Assembly (NCBI RefSeq): GCF_034140825.1 | Contig: NC_089040.1 | Location: 3,947,501-4,011,500, forward strand | DNA: 64,000 bases | Reading direction: 5' to 3' | Source: Oryza sativa Japonica Group | Taxonomy: Eukaryota > Streptophyta > Magnoliopsida > Poales > Poaceae | Shown: positions 1 to 10,925 of the stretch, piece by piece | Layout: each line of letters starts with the position of its first letter | How positions within the stretch are numbered: the stretch's first letter is position 1 | Translations under genes and position numbers: made by a program | Notes under the pieces: generated by a model | The model's database searches: none | What the model was told of the DNA's origin: nothing | Seen by the model: only the letters and a program-made list of their open reading frames with translations

Positions 1-2275
1 GGCAGAGAAGAGTGGCAGAGAAGAGGAGGGGAAACTTGATTTTACAAGGAGATGCTAATACAACCTTTTTCTATAAGCCCTGCAAATGGAAGGTAAAGGA
101 AAAGCCATATCTTCTCTTAAGGGGATGTTAATATCACAAAGCTCTCACAAATTAAACAACACATGCATATTATAAGGGGTTGCTTGGAAAAGAAGAAAGC
201 AGGGAAGTTCATCTAAGTCCTGAAATCTGGCAAGATAAGTTGAGACTGACTGAGAAGGAAAAAGTTTAGATGGTTAGACCCTTCTCTTCAAATGAAGTGG
301 ACAAAGTGATGAAGACTATGAAAAACAATACAGCTTCTAGCCCTGATGGGTTGCCTGTGGGTTTTTATAAACAAATGTGGCCTCATATAAGGGTTTTAGT
401 TAAAGAGATGTTAGATGACTTACACATGGGTGAGCTGGATATAGATATGATCAATTATGGGGTGATTTCTCCTTTGCCAAAAATCAGCGATGCAAACACA
501 ATCAAACAGTATAGACCCATCTATCTACAAAATGTGACTTTTAGGATGATTGAAGTGGCAAACAAAGTGATTAGTTGGTCTCAAACTGCCTTTATACCTA
601 GAAGGAATATTTTAGAAGGTTGTTTTATTTTACATGAGGTGATGTATGAGTTGAAAATAAAAAGGGATACTGGGATTATCCTCAAAATTGACTTTGAGAA
701 GGCTTATGACAGGGTAAAATGGGATTTTTTGTATGAGGTCATGGAGAAAACGAATTTTGACTCCATAATGGTGGGATGGATAAAAAATATAACTGAAGAT
801 GGGAGAGTGAGTATTAACATTAATAGTAAACAGGGACATTTTTTCAAAACTTACAGGGGTTTGAGGCAAGGAGACCACTTGTCTCCTATCCTTTTCAATC
901 TTGTGGGTGATGCCTTGGCTGCCATTTTGGATAAAGCCAAAGAATGGGGAGTCCTTGAAGGTCTGGTTCCAAACTTAGTGGATGGGGGTTTGACTCACCT
1001 TCAATACGCTGATGATACAATCCTATTCATTAAGAATTCTGATGAGAACATCCTTGCCCTTAAGTTCTTATTATTCTGCTATGAAGAGATGTCAGGGATG
1101 AAGATTAATTATCAGAAAAGTGATGTATATGTCATAGGGGTGGAGGATAGTGAGGGATTAAGAATTGCTAATATGCTGAATTGTAAGATTGGTAAGATGC
1201 CTTTCACATACTTGGGTTTGCCTATGGGGGTTGACAGAATTGGGATGAGAGACCTATCTCCAATCTTTCAGAAAGTTGAGAAGAGACTTCAGTCTTGGAA
1301 GAGCTGCCACTTGACTTATGGCGGCAGGGGGATCAAGATTAACTCATATTTGTCTAGTGCACCCATGTATGCTATGGTTTTCTACCTTTTGCTTGAGGGG
1401 TTTCACAAAAAAAAGGACACAATTAGGGGGAACTTTTACTGGCAGGGGGTTGGGGAAAAAAGAAATATCATATGATAAGATGGGATGCTCCGTGCAAGCC
1501 CAAAGAGTTTGGGGGAATGGGTTTTTTGGATACTAGAGCAATGAATCTTTGCTTGCTCAGTAAATGGGTTATGAAATTGGAAAGTGGAGCACCTGATGTT
1601 TGCTTGGAGGTACTGAGAAGGAAATATTTGAGGAATTGTAATTTTTTTCACAAGGAATGGGAGTGGTGGCTCTCAATTTTGGATGGGTTTGTTGAAATGC
1701 AAAGAGTGGCTTTCTAGGCTGGTCACAAAAGAAGTGCACAGTGGGAGAGATGTGAGTTTTTGGAAGGATGTTTGGTGTGATAATGTACCTTTGAAAGTTA
1801 TCTATTTGAAATTAGTCATGATCAAAATGCTACTGTCAAGGATATGGTGGTAGAAGGAGAATGGAGCTTGGAGTTTAGAAGAAATTTAGATGAACAAAGG
1901 GGTAGAGAGGTTGGGGAGCTTGTAGAGATAATTGGGGAATCTCAGTTGGGGACTGATAAAGACAAGGTTTATTGGCCTCATACTAAAAAAGAGGTGTTCA
2001 CCACAAAATCAATGTACATAATTTTAACTTTTAAGGGTATTAGGGATATTGAAATGAGGGCAGTTTGGAAAGATAGAATTCCTCTAAAGATAAAACATTT
2101 TTTGTATCTAGTTGGGAGAGGTAGACTCCCCTGTGCTGAGCAATTGGTGAAAAGGAATTGGAAGGGGGGGAATGAGTTCTGTAAACTCTGTTTACAAACT
2201 GAAAATACTAACCATGTTATCTTTCGTTGCTCTTTAGCTGTTTTTTTTTTTTTTTGTCGTGGATGGTAGGGAAAG
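1..2275 (+). mobile_element. Degenerate LINE (L1-like non-LTR retrotransposon), ORF2 reverse transcriptase part
   Basis: The main open stretch (270-1475) reads as a plant LINE reverse transcriptase. It has PDGLPVGFYK near the start, then a palm region with IDFEKAYDRVKWDFL, the RGLRQGDHLSP block and the catalytic YADDTILF around 1006-1029. After a frame change near 1475 a second open stretch (about 1472-1717) continues the thumb and connection region (KPKEFGGMGFLD). A third (1844-2269) carries the C-terminal zf-RVT zinc-finger-like region (FCKLCLQTENTNHVIFRC). At least two frameshifts or stops therefore separate the parts. The endonuclease half would lie left of the window. No clear 3' tail or target duplication was found; a run of T near 2241-2256 interrupts the end. 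It is a dead copy. The LINE class is secure, the exact family is not known. Confidence 0.9.
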
Positions 2276-3715
2276 GATGAACGTGACAACTAACACGTCT
2301 CCAGTAGTTTTGTTGCACGGTAACAGAGTAGCTGCAGGGGGCAGTCACATTTTGGTGCAAATGTTGTGTTGGGTTCATGATGGGGAAGGAAACTGGAGAG
2401 GTAAATTAAAGAAATGGAGAGTCGACAAATGTGGAAATATGAAACAAATATGAAAGTGTGAAAGTAAGAGCATTTACGAACCACAGCTCAAGCAAGCCTA
2501 ACAAAAAAAAATTAAGAGACAGATGTGGAAATGTGAGAGTGAGAGCAATTATGAACCACGGTTCAACCCACTGGTCTTAGCCAAGTCTATGAGGCGAAGA
2601 TTTGGGATAAACTCGGGTCAACGAAGCAGTGATGGCGGCATCCCTCGCGGTTCATCTCTCCAAGCTACAAGATGTGGCGATGGAGTTGATTGTCGCACCA
2701 CCATGGCCCTTGGACACACCACCTTCATTCTTTTCCTCCTCGAATGATTAAGCTGCTAATGAAAGAAAACGGGTAGGGGAAGCTTTTAATTTTTTAGCCA
2801 TTAGATGTGCTTCGAGGGGAGAAAGACATTTTCTTCGCATGTGGGGCTAGGGAATCATACTCTCACTGTGAGTTTGAAACCGAGCGCCGCTTGTTGTTAC
2901 ATAGGAGTAACATTGTAATTATATTTACAATATAATTACACTTCAATTATATTAGAGTTATATTTGAATGTTTTTATATAGTTATTCTCTTATATTATCT
3001 ATGGTTGTGGCCTATGTTGCGAAACTAGAGAGAGTTTTTTTCCCATTTTTTTATCATTATTTATATTTATTTAATATGTTAATGTACACAAGGAAATATC
3101 TCTTCAAGAGATTGAAAAAACAATCTCCCGTGTATAAATTGGGAAATGGATTGATTGTAATCCCTTAAGGCGAATGTTTCATCGCACGCATTTTTCTTTT
3201 AAATTTGGTGCAACTGGCTGTAAAATTACTTTTAAAAATTGATAATGTACAACATAATAATACTAATCACTCCACCAAAATCAATTTCAAAATTGACCTA
3301 CATATTTTTTAAAAAGAATTGGAGGAAATTTAGGTTTGAGTAATACCAAACAATTGATTTGTCCTTTTTTAATTATTATTTTTCAATATGGGTTTGAATT
3401 AAGACTTGAGATTTTATGAAGTGGTATATGTATTGTATAATTTTTACTAAATTCAATAAGATTTTTTATATACAAACGAATGGTGTTTAAATGAATGAAA
3501 TGATATATTACGAGAGATGTAGGAATGTTCCCCATAAATTAGGATAAGTATCCTCTGTCTTTAAAATCATGTGACTTTATCATTGACACGTGTGGATTCA
3601 ATATAGGCAAAGGATTTCAATCCCATAAATTAAGTGCAAAGCGCGACACTCAACCACAGCACGTAGTACGCGCTGTTGGTTGGTATTTCCTCGCGAAGCC
3701 CAACCACAGCTCGCC
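2276..3715. other. Intergenic, AT-rich, no gene recognised
   Basis: No convincing coding region. Near 2452-2495 and 2530-2568 there are two diverged direct copies of a segment ending in a 'gaaccacrgytcaa' word, about 75 bases apart. 2900-3590 is AT-rich. The end of this stretch would hold the promoter and 5' leader of the gene starting at 3716, but no clear TATA box was identified. Confidence 0.4.
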
Positions 3716-5361
3716 ATGCCATCCTCTCCACGCTCCTCGTCGTCGTGGTCGCCGCCGGCCGCCGCGCGCCTCGGCCGCGCCCGCTCGCCCAGCACCGGCG
3801 GCGGCGGCGGCCGCGCGCGCGCTTTGACCGTGGCTGAGAAGACAACGTCGTGGCTGCGCACGGCGGACGCGCTGAGAGACATCACCGGGAGGTGCTCCAT
3901 CCCGCGCGGCTTCACCGCGCTCCTCGCCGGCGACCTCCCGGCGTGCGCGCCGCCGCCGCCGGGTGCGGCGTTCGTGTACGTCGCGGCGATGGAGGAAGAA
4001 AGGCTGATGCGGCTACCGCTGCAACCGTTCTTCGCCGCGGTGCTCGCCCACTTCGGGCTCGCGCCGAGCCAGCTCACGCCCAACGCGTGGCGCCTCCTCG
4101 CCGGCTTCGCCGCGCTCTGCCGCCGCGCCGGCGTGGCGCCGCCGCCGCCGCCGCCGCTGACCGTGTTCCGGCACTTCTTCACGGCGATCGGGTGCCCGCC
4201 CGGGGCTTGGTACTCCTTCCGCGCCAGAGGCTCCGCCTCCACCGGCTCGCTCTTCACCCGCCTGAGCAACGTGACGATGAACCCGTGGTGGAAGGAGCAG
4301 TTCATCCTCGTCTCGTCGCCGGCGCCATGGCCGTGCCCCGTGAGGTGGGGGAAGCCTCGCAAGCACGCCAACTTCCCTCCGGTGCTCACCACCGCTGAGA
4401 AGGACATGGCGACCAAGCTACTTCTTGCTCGCGGTAGCTCGTTGATTGATCTCACAACGTACAACTCCATCGCCGCTGCCAAGAACATCATCGCGCCGCC
4501 GCCGCCGCCGCGAACTCTCAAATCCGAACGGGCGTACGCGTCTGTCAATGCCATGATGAGGGAACCGCGGCCGCATAAGGCACCCATGGCGGCGGCCGCA
4601 GAGGAGGTGGATGTGAAGAGCGAGCCTGATTTGGACGGACCGGCGTGCGCACCGTCGTCATCGAGGAAGAAGAAGAGGAAGATGGTGGACGACGACGCCA
4701 TTGCAGTGGAGGGACCATCCGGGCACGGCGGCGGCGGCGGCGGGTGGCCGGCGCTGTACCCGGCTTGCCTACCGCCACCGGGCTTCAAGAAGCTGGACGA
4801 CGACGACGACGGACACGAGGGTGGCTGGAAGGCGGCGAGGCAGCTGCTGCAGGGCGCCGTCACGGCGCGACGGGAGCGCGCGTTCGCGGCGTCCAAGCCG
4901 GCCGACGTCGTCGCGGCGAGCTACGTGGCCATGCTCCAGGTTAGCTTGTCTCTCGCTCTCGCGTGCGTCGTGCACGCGCGCGAGGTCTGTAGCTGACCTG
5001 TTTGATCGATTGCGTCAATGGCGCGCAGGCGGCGAACCACGTGGCGTTCTCGCTGGGCTACGCGCTGGAGCTGGAGGAGAAGGCGAGGGCGAGGGAGCGC
5101 GACGCCGGCGCGGCGGAGGCGGCCACGCCGCGGGAGGAGCTGGCCGAGGTGAAGGACGAGCTCGCCGAGATGGAGACGGCGGTGGAGGCGATGAGGGCCA
5201 AGCTCGCCAAGGCAAAGAGTGCGATCGCGGCGGCGGCGGCGTCGGCGGCGCAGCCGGAGCCGGAGAGGATCAAGTCCTCGTGGGGTCCAGGGGGAGCGCG
5301 CTCCGCTCGCCGGAGAGGGACGAACACGGCGTGGAGAGAAGAAGCAAGCAATGAAATGTAA
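3716..5361 (+). CDS. Protein with plant 'putative gypsy-type transposon' (PF04195-like) domain and C-terminal coiled coil
   Basis: Two exons, 3716-4939 and 5029-5361, joined in phase 0 across a short GT-AG intron, giving about 518 residues. The ATG at 3716 is the first in frame. Residues about 45-230 resemble the plant domain catalogued as putative gypsy-type transposon (PF04195). This domain sits at the N-terminus of many uncharacterised grass proteins; visible pieces are RGFTALLAGDLP, LTPNAWRLLAGFAALCR, VFRHFFTAIG and NPWWKEQFI. A proline- and acid-rich linker with a basic RKKKRKM patch (possible nuclear signal) follows. Exon 2 is an Ala/Glu/Lys-rich heptad-like helix, probably a coiled coil. 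The frame is open over a very GC-rich 1.2 kb and the intron borders are clean, so it may be a working host gene. Function unknown. It could instead be part of an old element family. Confidence 0.65.
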
Positions 5362-5941
5362 GGCGGTGGAAGTGAAACTATCTTTTGAAATTTGGCACAA
5401 AGCAATAGGTTCAAGGGAGCTCGAAATTTCAAAATTCTACGTAAACCTAGCAGTCTGAGGGAGCTCCAATGATTTTGATGAAATTCAAGCGAATTTGTAA
5501 GCCCTTGATTAATTCTGGCATTATTTGCAAAAAGTTTTAGGGCCTCCTTCAGTTGCATGAATTTTTTTTTTTAGGCCCCGAGCCCTCGGAGGCTCGGAGG
5601 CGTTCAAGCTCGCCGCCGACGAGGTGGCCCTGTACCGGCCTTTGCCTGGCAGGTCGGAGTTGCATATTTTGGCTCGGGACGCGATGGAGTTTGCGACCTC
5701 TGATGCCCAACAGTTTCGTCTATGCTCATGACTGAGACTTCACAAGATTGGAACAAAATATGTGACAAAATTACTGTTTTTTTCTTCTCTTTTAAGTGTA
5801 AATCTATTATAGCTCTTGCATATACTTGGTCACTCTACCCGTTCATCCGAGCACGATTCAGGCTTTGATCAAATATTGGAAGAGTTGTTTCGGTCAATGC
5901 TTCAGCTCATCTCTCCCTTTATGATTAAATTTTATAAAATA
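5362..5941. other. 3' flank with a GC-rich orphan fragment (about 5570-5740)
   Basis: Between the gene above and the MITE cluster lies a GC-rich patch. One + frame is open here and reads gene-like (EAFKLAADEVALYRPLPGR), but it has no start and no recognised relatives, so it may be a captured or decayed exon. Just before it, about 5511-5565, is a stretch closely similar to 11187-11245 (shared words TTCTGGCATTA and GGCCTCCTTCAGT). Confidence 0.35.
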
Positions 5942-6081
5942 TTCACTCCATCCAAAAAAAACAACCTAAGATGGCTTATCCCGCCTCTTCTAATAAAATG
6001 AATCTAGACATAATGTTTAGATTCATTGTATTAGGAGGGGTCATATTTCTTTCTAAGTTGGCTTTTTTTAAATGGAGGGAG
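5942..6081. mobile_element. Stowaway-like MITE
   Basis: About 140 bp. The ends are inverted copies built on CTCCATCCAAAAAAAA...CAACCTAAG and CTTAG...TTTAAATGGAGGGAG. The right end is followed by TA, the Stowaway target duplication; the left end (after TA) has drifted. It has no coding capacity. Stowaway elements are moved in trans by Mariner-type transposases. Confidence 0.7.
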
Positions 6082-6099
6082 TATATTTTTATATATATT

Positions 6100-6344
6100 T
6101 CCTCCGTCCCATAATATAAGGATTTTGTTGTGATTCGTAGTACTAGGATCACATTCCAACAAAATCTCTTATATTATGAGATAGAGAGAGTACATATCGA
6201 TTTTGAATATAATCTAACATTCACATCTTCACATTTAATTACCTGGATCACATCCCAACAAAATCCCTTATATTATGGGATGGATGGAGCACATATCGAT
6301 TTTGAATGTAATATAACATTCACATCTTCACATTTAATTACCTA
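6100..6344. mobile_element. Stowaway-like MITE whose right half and flank are tandemly duplicated
   Basis: The left end (CCTCCGTCCCATAATATAAGG) pairs with an inverted right end at about 6147-6192. That right end plus about 54 bp of flank is then repeated directly (about 6147-6244 and 6245-6344, roughly 98 bp each, slightly diverged). The second copy again carries TTATATTATGGGATGGATGGAG. This looks like a small segmental duplication after insertion. Confidence 0.65.
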
Positions 6345-6614
6345 GTACACGCCGTTTTTAGTGTTTGTGTGTGTTTTTACCAATTTATTTACAAACACTT
6401 CTTTCAAATATCTCAAAGGTGTCACCACCACCTACCTATTTATGTGGTCCATATTGTCCACTATTACACTTGAAATTCAAATAAGTGAATCCATCGTCAA
6501 GCTGTGAGGCATATGGATTAGCATCATCCATTTACATCGAATTTCAACAAAAATATGTTTTTTTCCAATTAACTTTTGATAAAGTAATATGTTTTTAACG
6601 CATAGGTAGTTTTG

Positions 6615-6943
6615 ACGGCTTGTTTGGTAACTTGAGGGAAAGGGATTAGGAGTTTACACGAAGAAATTGATGATGAGATTAAGATGGGAATTTGATTTTT
6701 AATCCCAGTATCTTGTTTGGTAGAGGTGATGGTAATTGACAGGGAGTTTAGTTGGAGATTAGGTCATTAATAAAAACAGATGGCTGAGATTTGCTTAGTC
6801 AAAGTAAAGAAGGAATTCCCTCCCAATTACCTGCCCCATCCCACCAAAATTCACATGTCTCCCAATCAAACAAAACACTTAATAGCTTCATCCCTCTAAA
6901 CTCCCAATCCCTCCTAAAAACTCCCTCCAACCAAACGGGCCGT
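6615..6943. mobile_element. MITE with ACGGCYYGTTTGGT inverted ends
   Basis: About 329 bp between ACGGCTTGTTTGGT and its inverted partner ACCAAACGGGCCGT. The terminal similarity continues into GGGATTAGGAG-like sequence, so the inverted repeats are at least 30-40 bp. The flanks show no clear target duplication, so Tourist/Harbinger or hAT type cannot be decided by eye. Non-coding. Confidence 0.65.
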
Positions 6944-7133
6944 GAGGTGTTTTCAGTAAAAACCGATGACGTGGGAATGTGTAATTAAGTTGTGGTCCCC
7001 TCTCCCGCTCCTGGCCCGGCCCAACTCAGTCTCTCTCTCAACGTTCGTTGCGTCTCGAGACTCGTGACTGGAGCTTCGAGACTGGCGGCGCAACTTCCAG
7101 GGGTGGAGCCACCACCCGGCTAGCCCAGGCAAC

Positions 7134-9636
7134 TAGAGATGGCAACGGGGCCCCGCGACCCGAAACCCGTTGGGTTTCTACTCTATTAGGGTGTATATAC
7201 GTTCCAAACATCATACCCGTGGGTACATCAACGGGCAAAACCTTCACCCATCGGATACGGGTGTGGGTACGTTCTCCTGTCACCTGAACCCATTAACCCG
7301 TGGGTTGAAAATACCCGTAGGCCTAGCCCAATAAGCAAATGGCCCAAGGCCCACAACCATCAAAACCCTAGGTATAAATACTCTTTTCCTCACTCCTCTA
7401 AACCCTATTCCCCTTCTCCTCCTCTCCTCTCCCTCCTGCTGCCGTTTAGCCGCCGGCCCCCATCACCCAAGCGGCGAAGCCACTGCCGCACCGCACGGAT
7501 GCACACGGCGCGCCACCGCGCACGGGAGCACGCACACGACGGCACGACACGTCGACACCCCATAGGCGCGCACGACCGCAGCACCTGCCGCCGCCCACCA
7601 GCCGGTCTCGGTCGCGCCGGTGGAGCAGGGGCGCCACCGTGCGGGCAGCCGCCAGCGTGGGAGGGGGGGCGCTGAGGGCGGACTAGTAGGGGCGCCGCTG
7701 TGCGGGCAGTAGCCGCCTGGGGAGGGACGCCGCCTCCTGGGGGCGGGACAGCCACCGCGTCGGTCGCCGCCTGGGGCACGAACGCTCGGTCAGCTCTCGG
7801 CAGGAGCGCCGCCGCAGGTGCAGTGAGGTAGTAGGTCGCTGGATCCGGCTGGGGCCGTGACCGTGAGGCGCCACATTTTTTTCCCGCATCGTCTGTTCCA
7901 TTCGTCCCCTCCAAATTCCAATCGGTCGTTCCTGTTCCCATCCCCACACCAGCATAGCATGGCAGCAGGCTCCGGCAACGACGACGGCTGGTGATCCTCT
8001 TCCCCTTTGTTCTTAACTGTTGCATTGCAGCTATATATCTAATTCCCTTGCCTCGCATCAACTAACCCCCACGATGTCCGAAGGGACGCCACCTCCACTG
8101 ACCATCCACCGTCAGATCCGGTGGGTACACAAGACAACACTGGTAAAGGAGTTAAGCCGGCGTCTCCTGCGACACTTCCGCCGCTGCCTCCTATCACCGA
8201 AGTAACGGAACCCCTTTCCGGTGTAGTCGTCCCCGATCCAGTCCACAAGGTTCCCAAGGCAAAGGCGGGTATTTCTCCAGCCTTAGTGCCCGTGCTGCAA
8301 CCAAAAGACCTATAGGAAGTGAGCTAGACCGTTACTTGGATGAGGATTTGGTGGACAGTCGCACAAAGAATTTCAATGTTTTAGATTGGTGGAAGGTGGC
8401 TGGAACTCGGTTCCCTGTTTTGAGGAGGATAGCAAGGGATATATTTACAATTCATGTTAGCACAGTTGCTTCAGAATCAGCTTTTAGCACTAATGGGAGA
8501 GTTCTTAGTGAGCATCGTAGTCGGCTCACTTCTAAGTTGTTAGAAGCTCTAATGTGCCAACAGGATTGGCTTCGAAACAAGTACAAAGGTTAATTTGCAC
8601 TTGCTGTTATGCAATTAGTTAATTTCCTTCTAACTACAAACAAATTATTTACTTTTATAATTCTGTGTTTTGCAGTTGATGAGAAGGACAAAGAGCAAGC
8701 TTCCTTTTGGTCTTGTCTTCAAGACATACAAGAGGGTCTTCAGGTTATTGCTTACTCCTCTCTAAAACTTTCTCTGTCATTTCACTTGTGTCACTCTTAT
8801 GTAACAGCCAAAAATAAATTGCTCCCTAATTTGACTTATATTTTGTGTACTGAACTACTTATGTAGGAACTTACTATTTGAGAATTGAGACTAGAAGAGG
8901 ATGGATGTATTTTGCTTTCAAGAATTGAATTGATGTTGATGGAGGAAATCCTAGAGAGGCTGCAAGAATTGAACTACTTATGTCATTTTGGTTGTAATGA
9001 TTTCGTATGTTCACTGTGTGTGAACACTTGAATGTTGTTGGAGGAAATCCTAGGAGGCTGCAAGAATTGAACTACTTATGCCATTTTCGTTGTAATGATT
9101 TTGTATGTGTCACTGTATGTGAACACTTGAAGAGTTGAACTCTAGAGCTTTAGACTGATGTGGACCAGTAGGTTGATGTGTTGATTTGTTGTCATTAAAC
9201 TTGCTGGAATGATGATATTGCTGCATGCTTTGAGCTTGGAATGATGTTGCATGCCTGGAGCTTGGTTAATAGGTTATGCATTATTTGAATTATCATCTTA
9301 TTATAATTGTTGATTTTGCAATGTGGTTGCATGGCTTGCTGTTGATTTTGCAATGTGGCAGCCTGGCAGGCTGTATGTATCCTGTATGGTTTGTTTGAGC
9401 CTTAGATTTTCAATTCTAGTGTGTACATATCACTGCAGCTAACCTTATTGAGTTATTGTTGTGCACAATTAAAATTGTTGCAACGAGTGTGGGTACCTAT
9501 CACCCGTGCGGGTGCGGGTATGGGGAAATTTCTCACCCGCGAGCGGGTGTGGGTTTTGTAGTGGGCAGATTTAGTTTCAATGGGTGAGGGTACGGGGACT
9601 GGAAACCCGTCGGGTCCATACCCGTTGCCATCTCTG
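7134..9636 (+). mobile_element. hAT-superfamily DNA transposon, internally reduced, with 8-bp target duplication
   Basis: 2503 bp. The ends are TAGAGATGGCAACGG and, inverted, CAGAGATGGCAACGG, with one mismatch at the first base. They are flanked by a perfect 8-bp direct repeat CAGGCAAC at 7126-7133 and 9637-9644, as expected for hAT. Both subterminal regions (about 7160-7330 and 9488-9625) are packed with ACCCG/CGGGT words in both orientations, typical transposase-binding repeats. Only the C-terminal dimerisation part of the transposase is open (see next entry). The 7400-7990 part is GC-rich leader-like sequence. The interior also has a 100-bp tandem duplication starting at about 8933 and 9033. 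Probably a non-autonomous derivative. Confidence 0.92.
8317..8593 (+). pseudogene. hAT transposase C-terminal dimerisation domain remnant
   Basis: One frame reads SELDRYLDEDLVD, then LDWWKV, FPVLRRIARDIFTIHVST, VASESAFSTNGRVLSEHRSR and a stop after a few more residues. This is the hAT C-terminal dimerisation signature (Dimer_Tnp_hAT): the LDWW block, the P.L..IARDIF..H.ST block and the ASESAFS..GR.L...RS.L block. The DNA-binding BED finger and catalytic RNase-H-like core are absent from the 2.5-kb element, so this fragment cannot transpose by itself. Weak coding similarity in the same frame may extend left to about 8200. Confidence 0.85.
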
Positions 9637-9697
9637 CAGGCAACCGTTTGGGCTCGCATGTGAAAACTCCATTAAATTTTAATATTCTTAAATAAAT

Positions 9698-10916
9698 GGC
9701 AAAATTTGCTATATGACACTTAAAAAATGTGTAATTAGCTGTGGAACACCTCAAAAATGTGAATTGGCTATAGGACACCACAAAAGAGTGGTAATTAGCT
9801 ACTAGATACCGGAGATATTATTTTATTATTTTCGATGGAAATGAAGAGAGAAAAAGCGTTGAAAGTACCGAATGCCCCCGCGTCGTTTTTCTTGTGCTGG
9901 AGTCGCACGCCATCAAGAAGCCGCCGTCTGGTGCGGCGGCGGCGCAAGCGCATTAGATTCCGCCCGGAGCAGCAGGCCTCGCAGCAGCAGTTGCCGCCTC
10001 GGGTGTCGGCTCCGGCGGCCACGGCGAGAAGCCCTGCTGAGCCTGGCCGCTCTCTCCTCACGCATGCACGCACTGCTCGCTTGCTTCCTCAAATCTTCTC
10101 CTGGGCCAGGCAGAGAGGCAGAGAGGGGACGGAGACCAGTGAATGCCATCGCCCAGGCTCCACTGCAGGTTGTCGTCGGCGAGCACGTACTGATACGAGC
10201 CCATGAAGTAGCACCACCGCACGTTGATGCAGCAGCTGCCACCTCGCGTTGGCGTCGTCATCCTCGCCGGTTGCTGCGGCGCCGCTGCGCTGCGTGCTCT
10301 TGAACCAGCCAAGCCGCTGGTCGCGGCCTTATTGGACACCGCCGCCTCCTCCTGCGGCTCCACATTCTAGTCCTCGACAGTCGACATCGGGCTGCCGCAG
10401 CGGCGGCGAGGGCGCGGCGCGGCAGAGCGGGCACGATGCGGGTGTCCGCGGTGATGGCGGCGAGAGCGGCGACGACGCGGGCGGAGAGCGCGGCGCGGCA
10501 GGAGCTGGAGCGGCGCTGCGTGATGGCAAGGCGTGCGCCTGCTACGACATTGCGCTGCTTGTGCTGCTGTGCGCGGTCGGCGTCGTCAGGGCCATCGACG
10601 CCCAGGCCTCGTTCACGTACGAGCCCGCCGGAGCGGCGGAGAAGGATGGCGTCGGCGCCGCACTGTGCGCGATGCGTCTCGTTGGGAGGAAGAGGTCATG
10701 AAAATAGATGAGAGACTGATATCCTTGGCCCACATAGGGCAATTTAGTCTTTTTTGATTGTTTCTCTCTTCATGTTGTTCGGAAATAATAAAATAATATC
10801 TTCGGTGTTTAATAGCTAATTATCACTCTTTTGCAATGTCCTATAGACAATTCACATCTTTGTGATGTCATATAACTAATTATACGTTTTTTAAGTGTCC
10901 TGTAGCAAATTTTACA
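9698..10916. mobile_element. Pack-MULE (Mutator-like element carrying GC-rich foreign sequence)
   Basis: 1219 bp. The inverted ends start GGCAAAATTTGC (left) and, inverted, TGTAAAATTTGC (right), and similarity continues inward about 150-170 bp on each side (words such as TGTGAATTGGCTATAGGACA and GATATTATTTTATTATTT). It is flanked by a perfect 9-bp direct repeat TAAATAAAT at 9689-9697 and 10917-10925, the Mutator hallmark. The interior, about 9870-10700, is very GC-rich and unlike the AT-rich arms, which is the normal picture for gene fragments captured by rice Pack-MULEs. No transposase is present. Several short frames are open on both strands. On the minus strand one contains PASCPLCRA, faintly like the end of a RING-H2 finger; the donor gene is not recognised. 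Confidence 0.9.
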
Positions 10917-10925
10917 TAAATAAAT

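Noticed and set aside
3598-4896. 432-codon open frame on the minus strand opposite the PF04195-like gene
   Set aside because: Shadow of a very GC-rich coding exon. It shows low-complexity Gly/Pro/Ser/Arg runs and no domain, while the plus strand has the family-like sequence and a spliced continuation.
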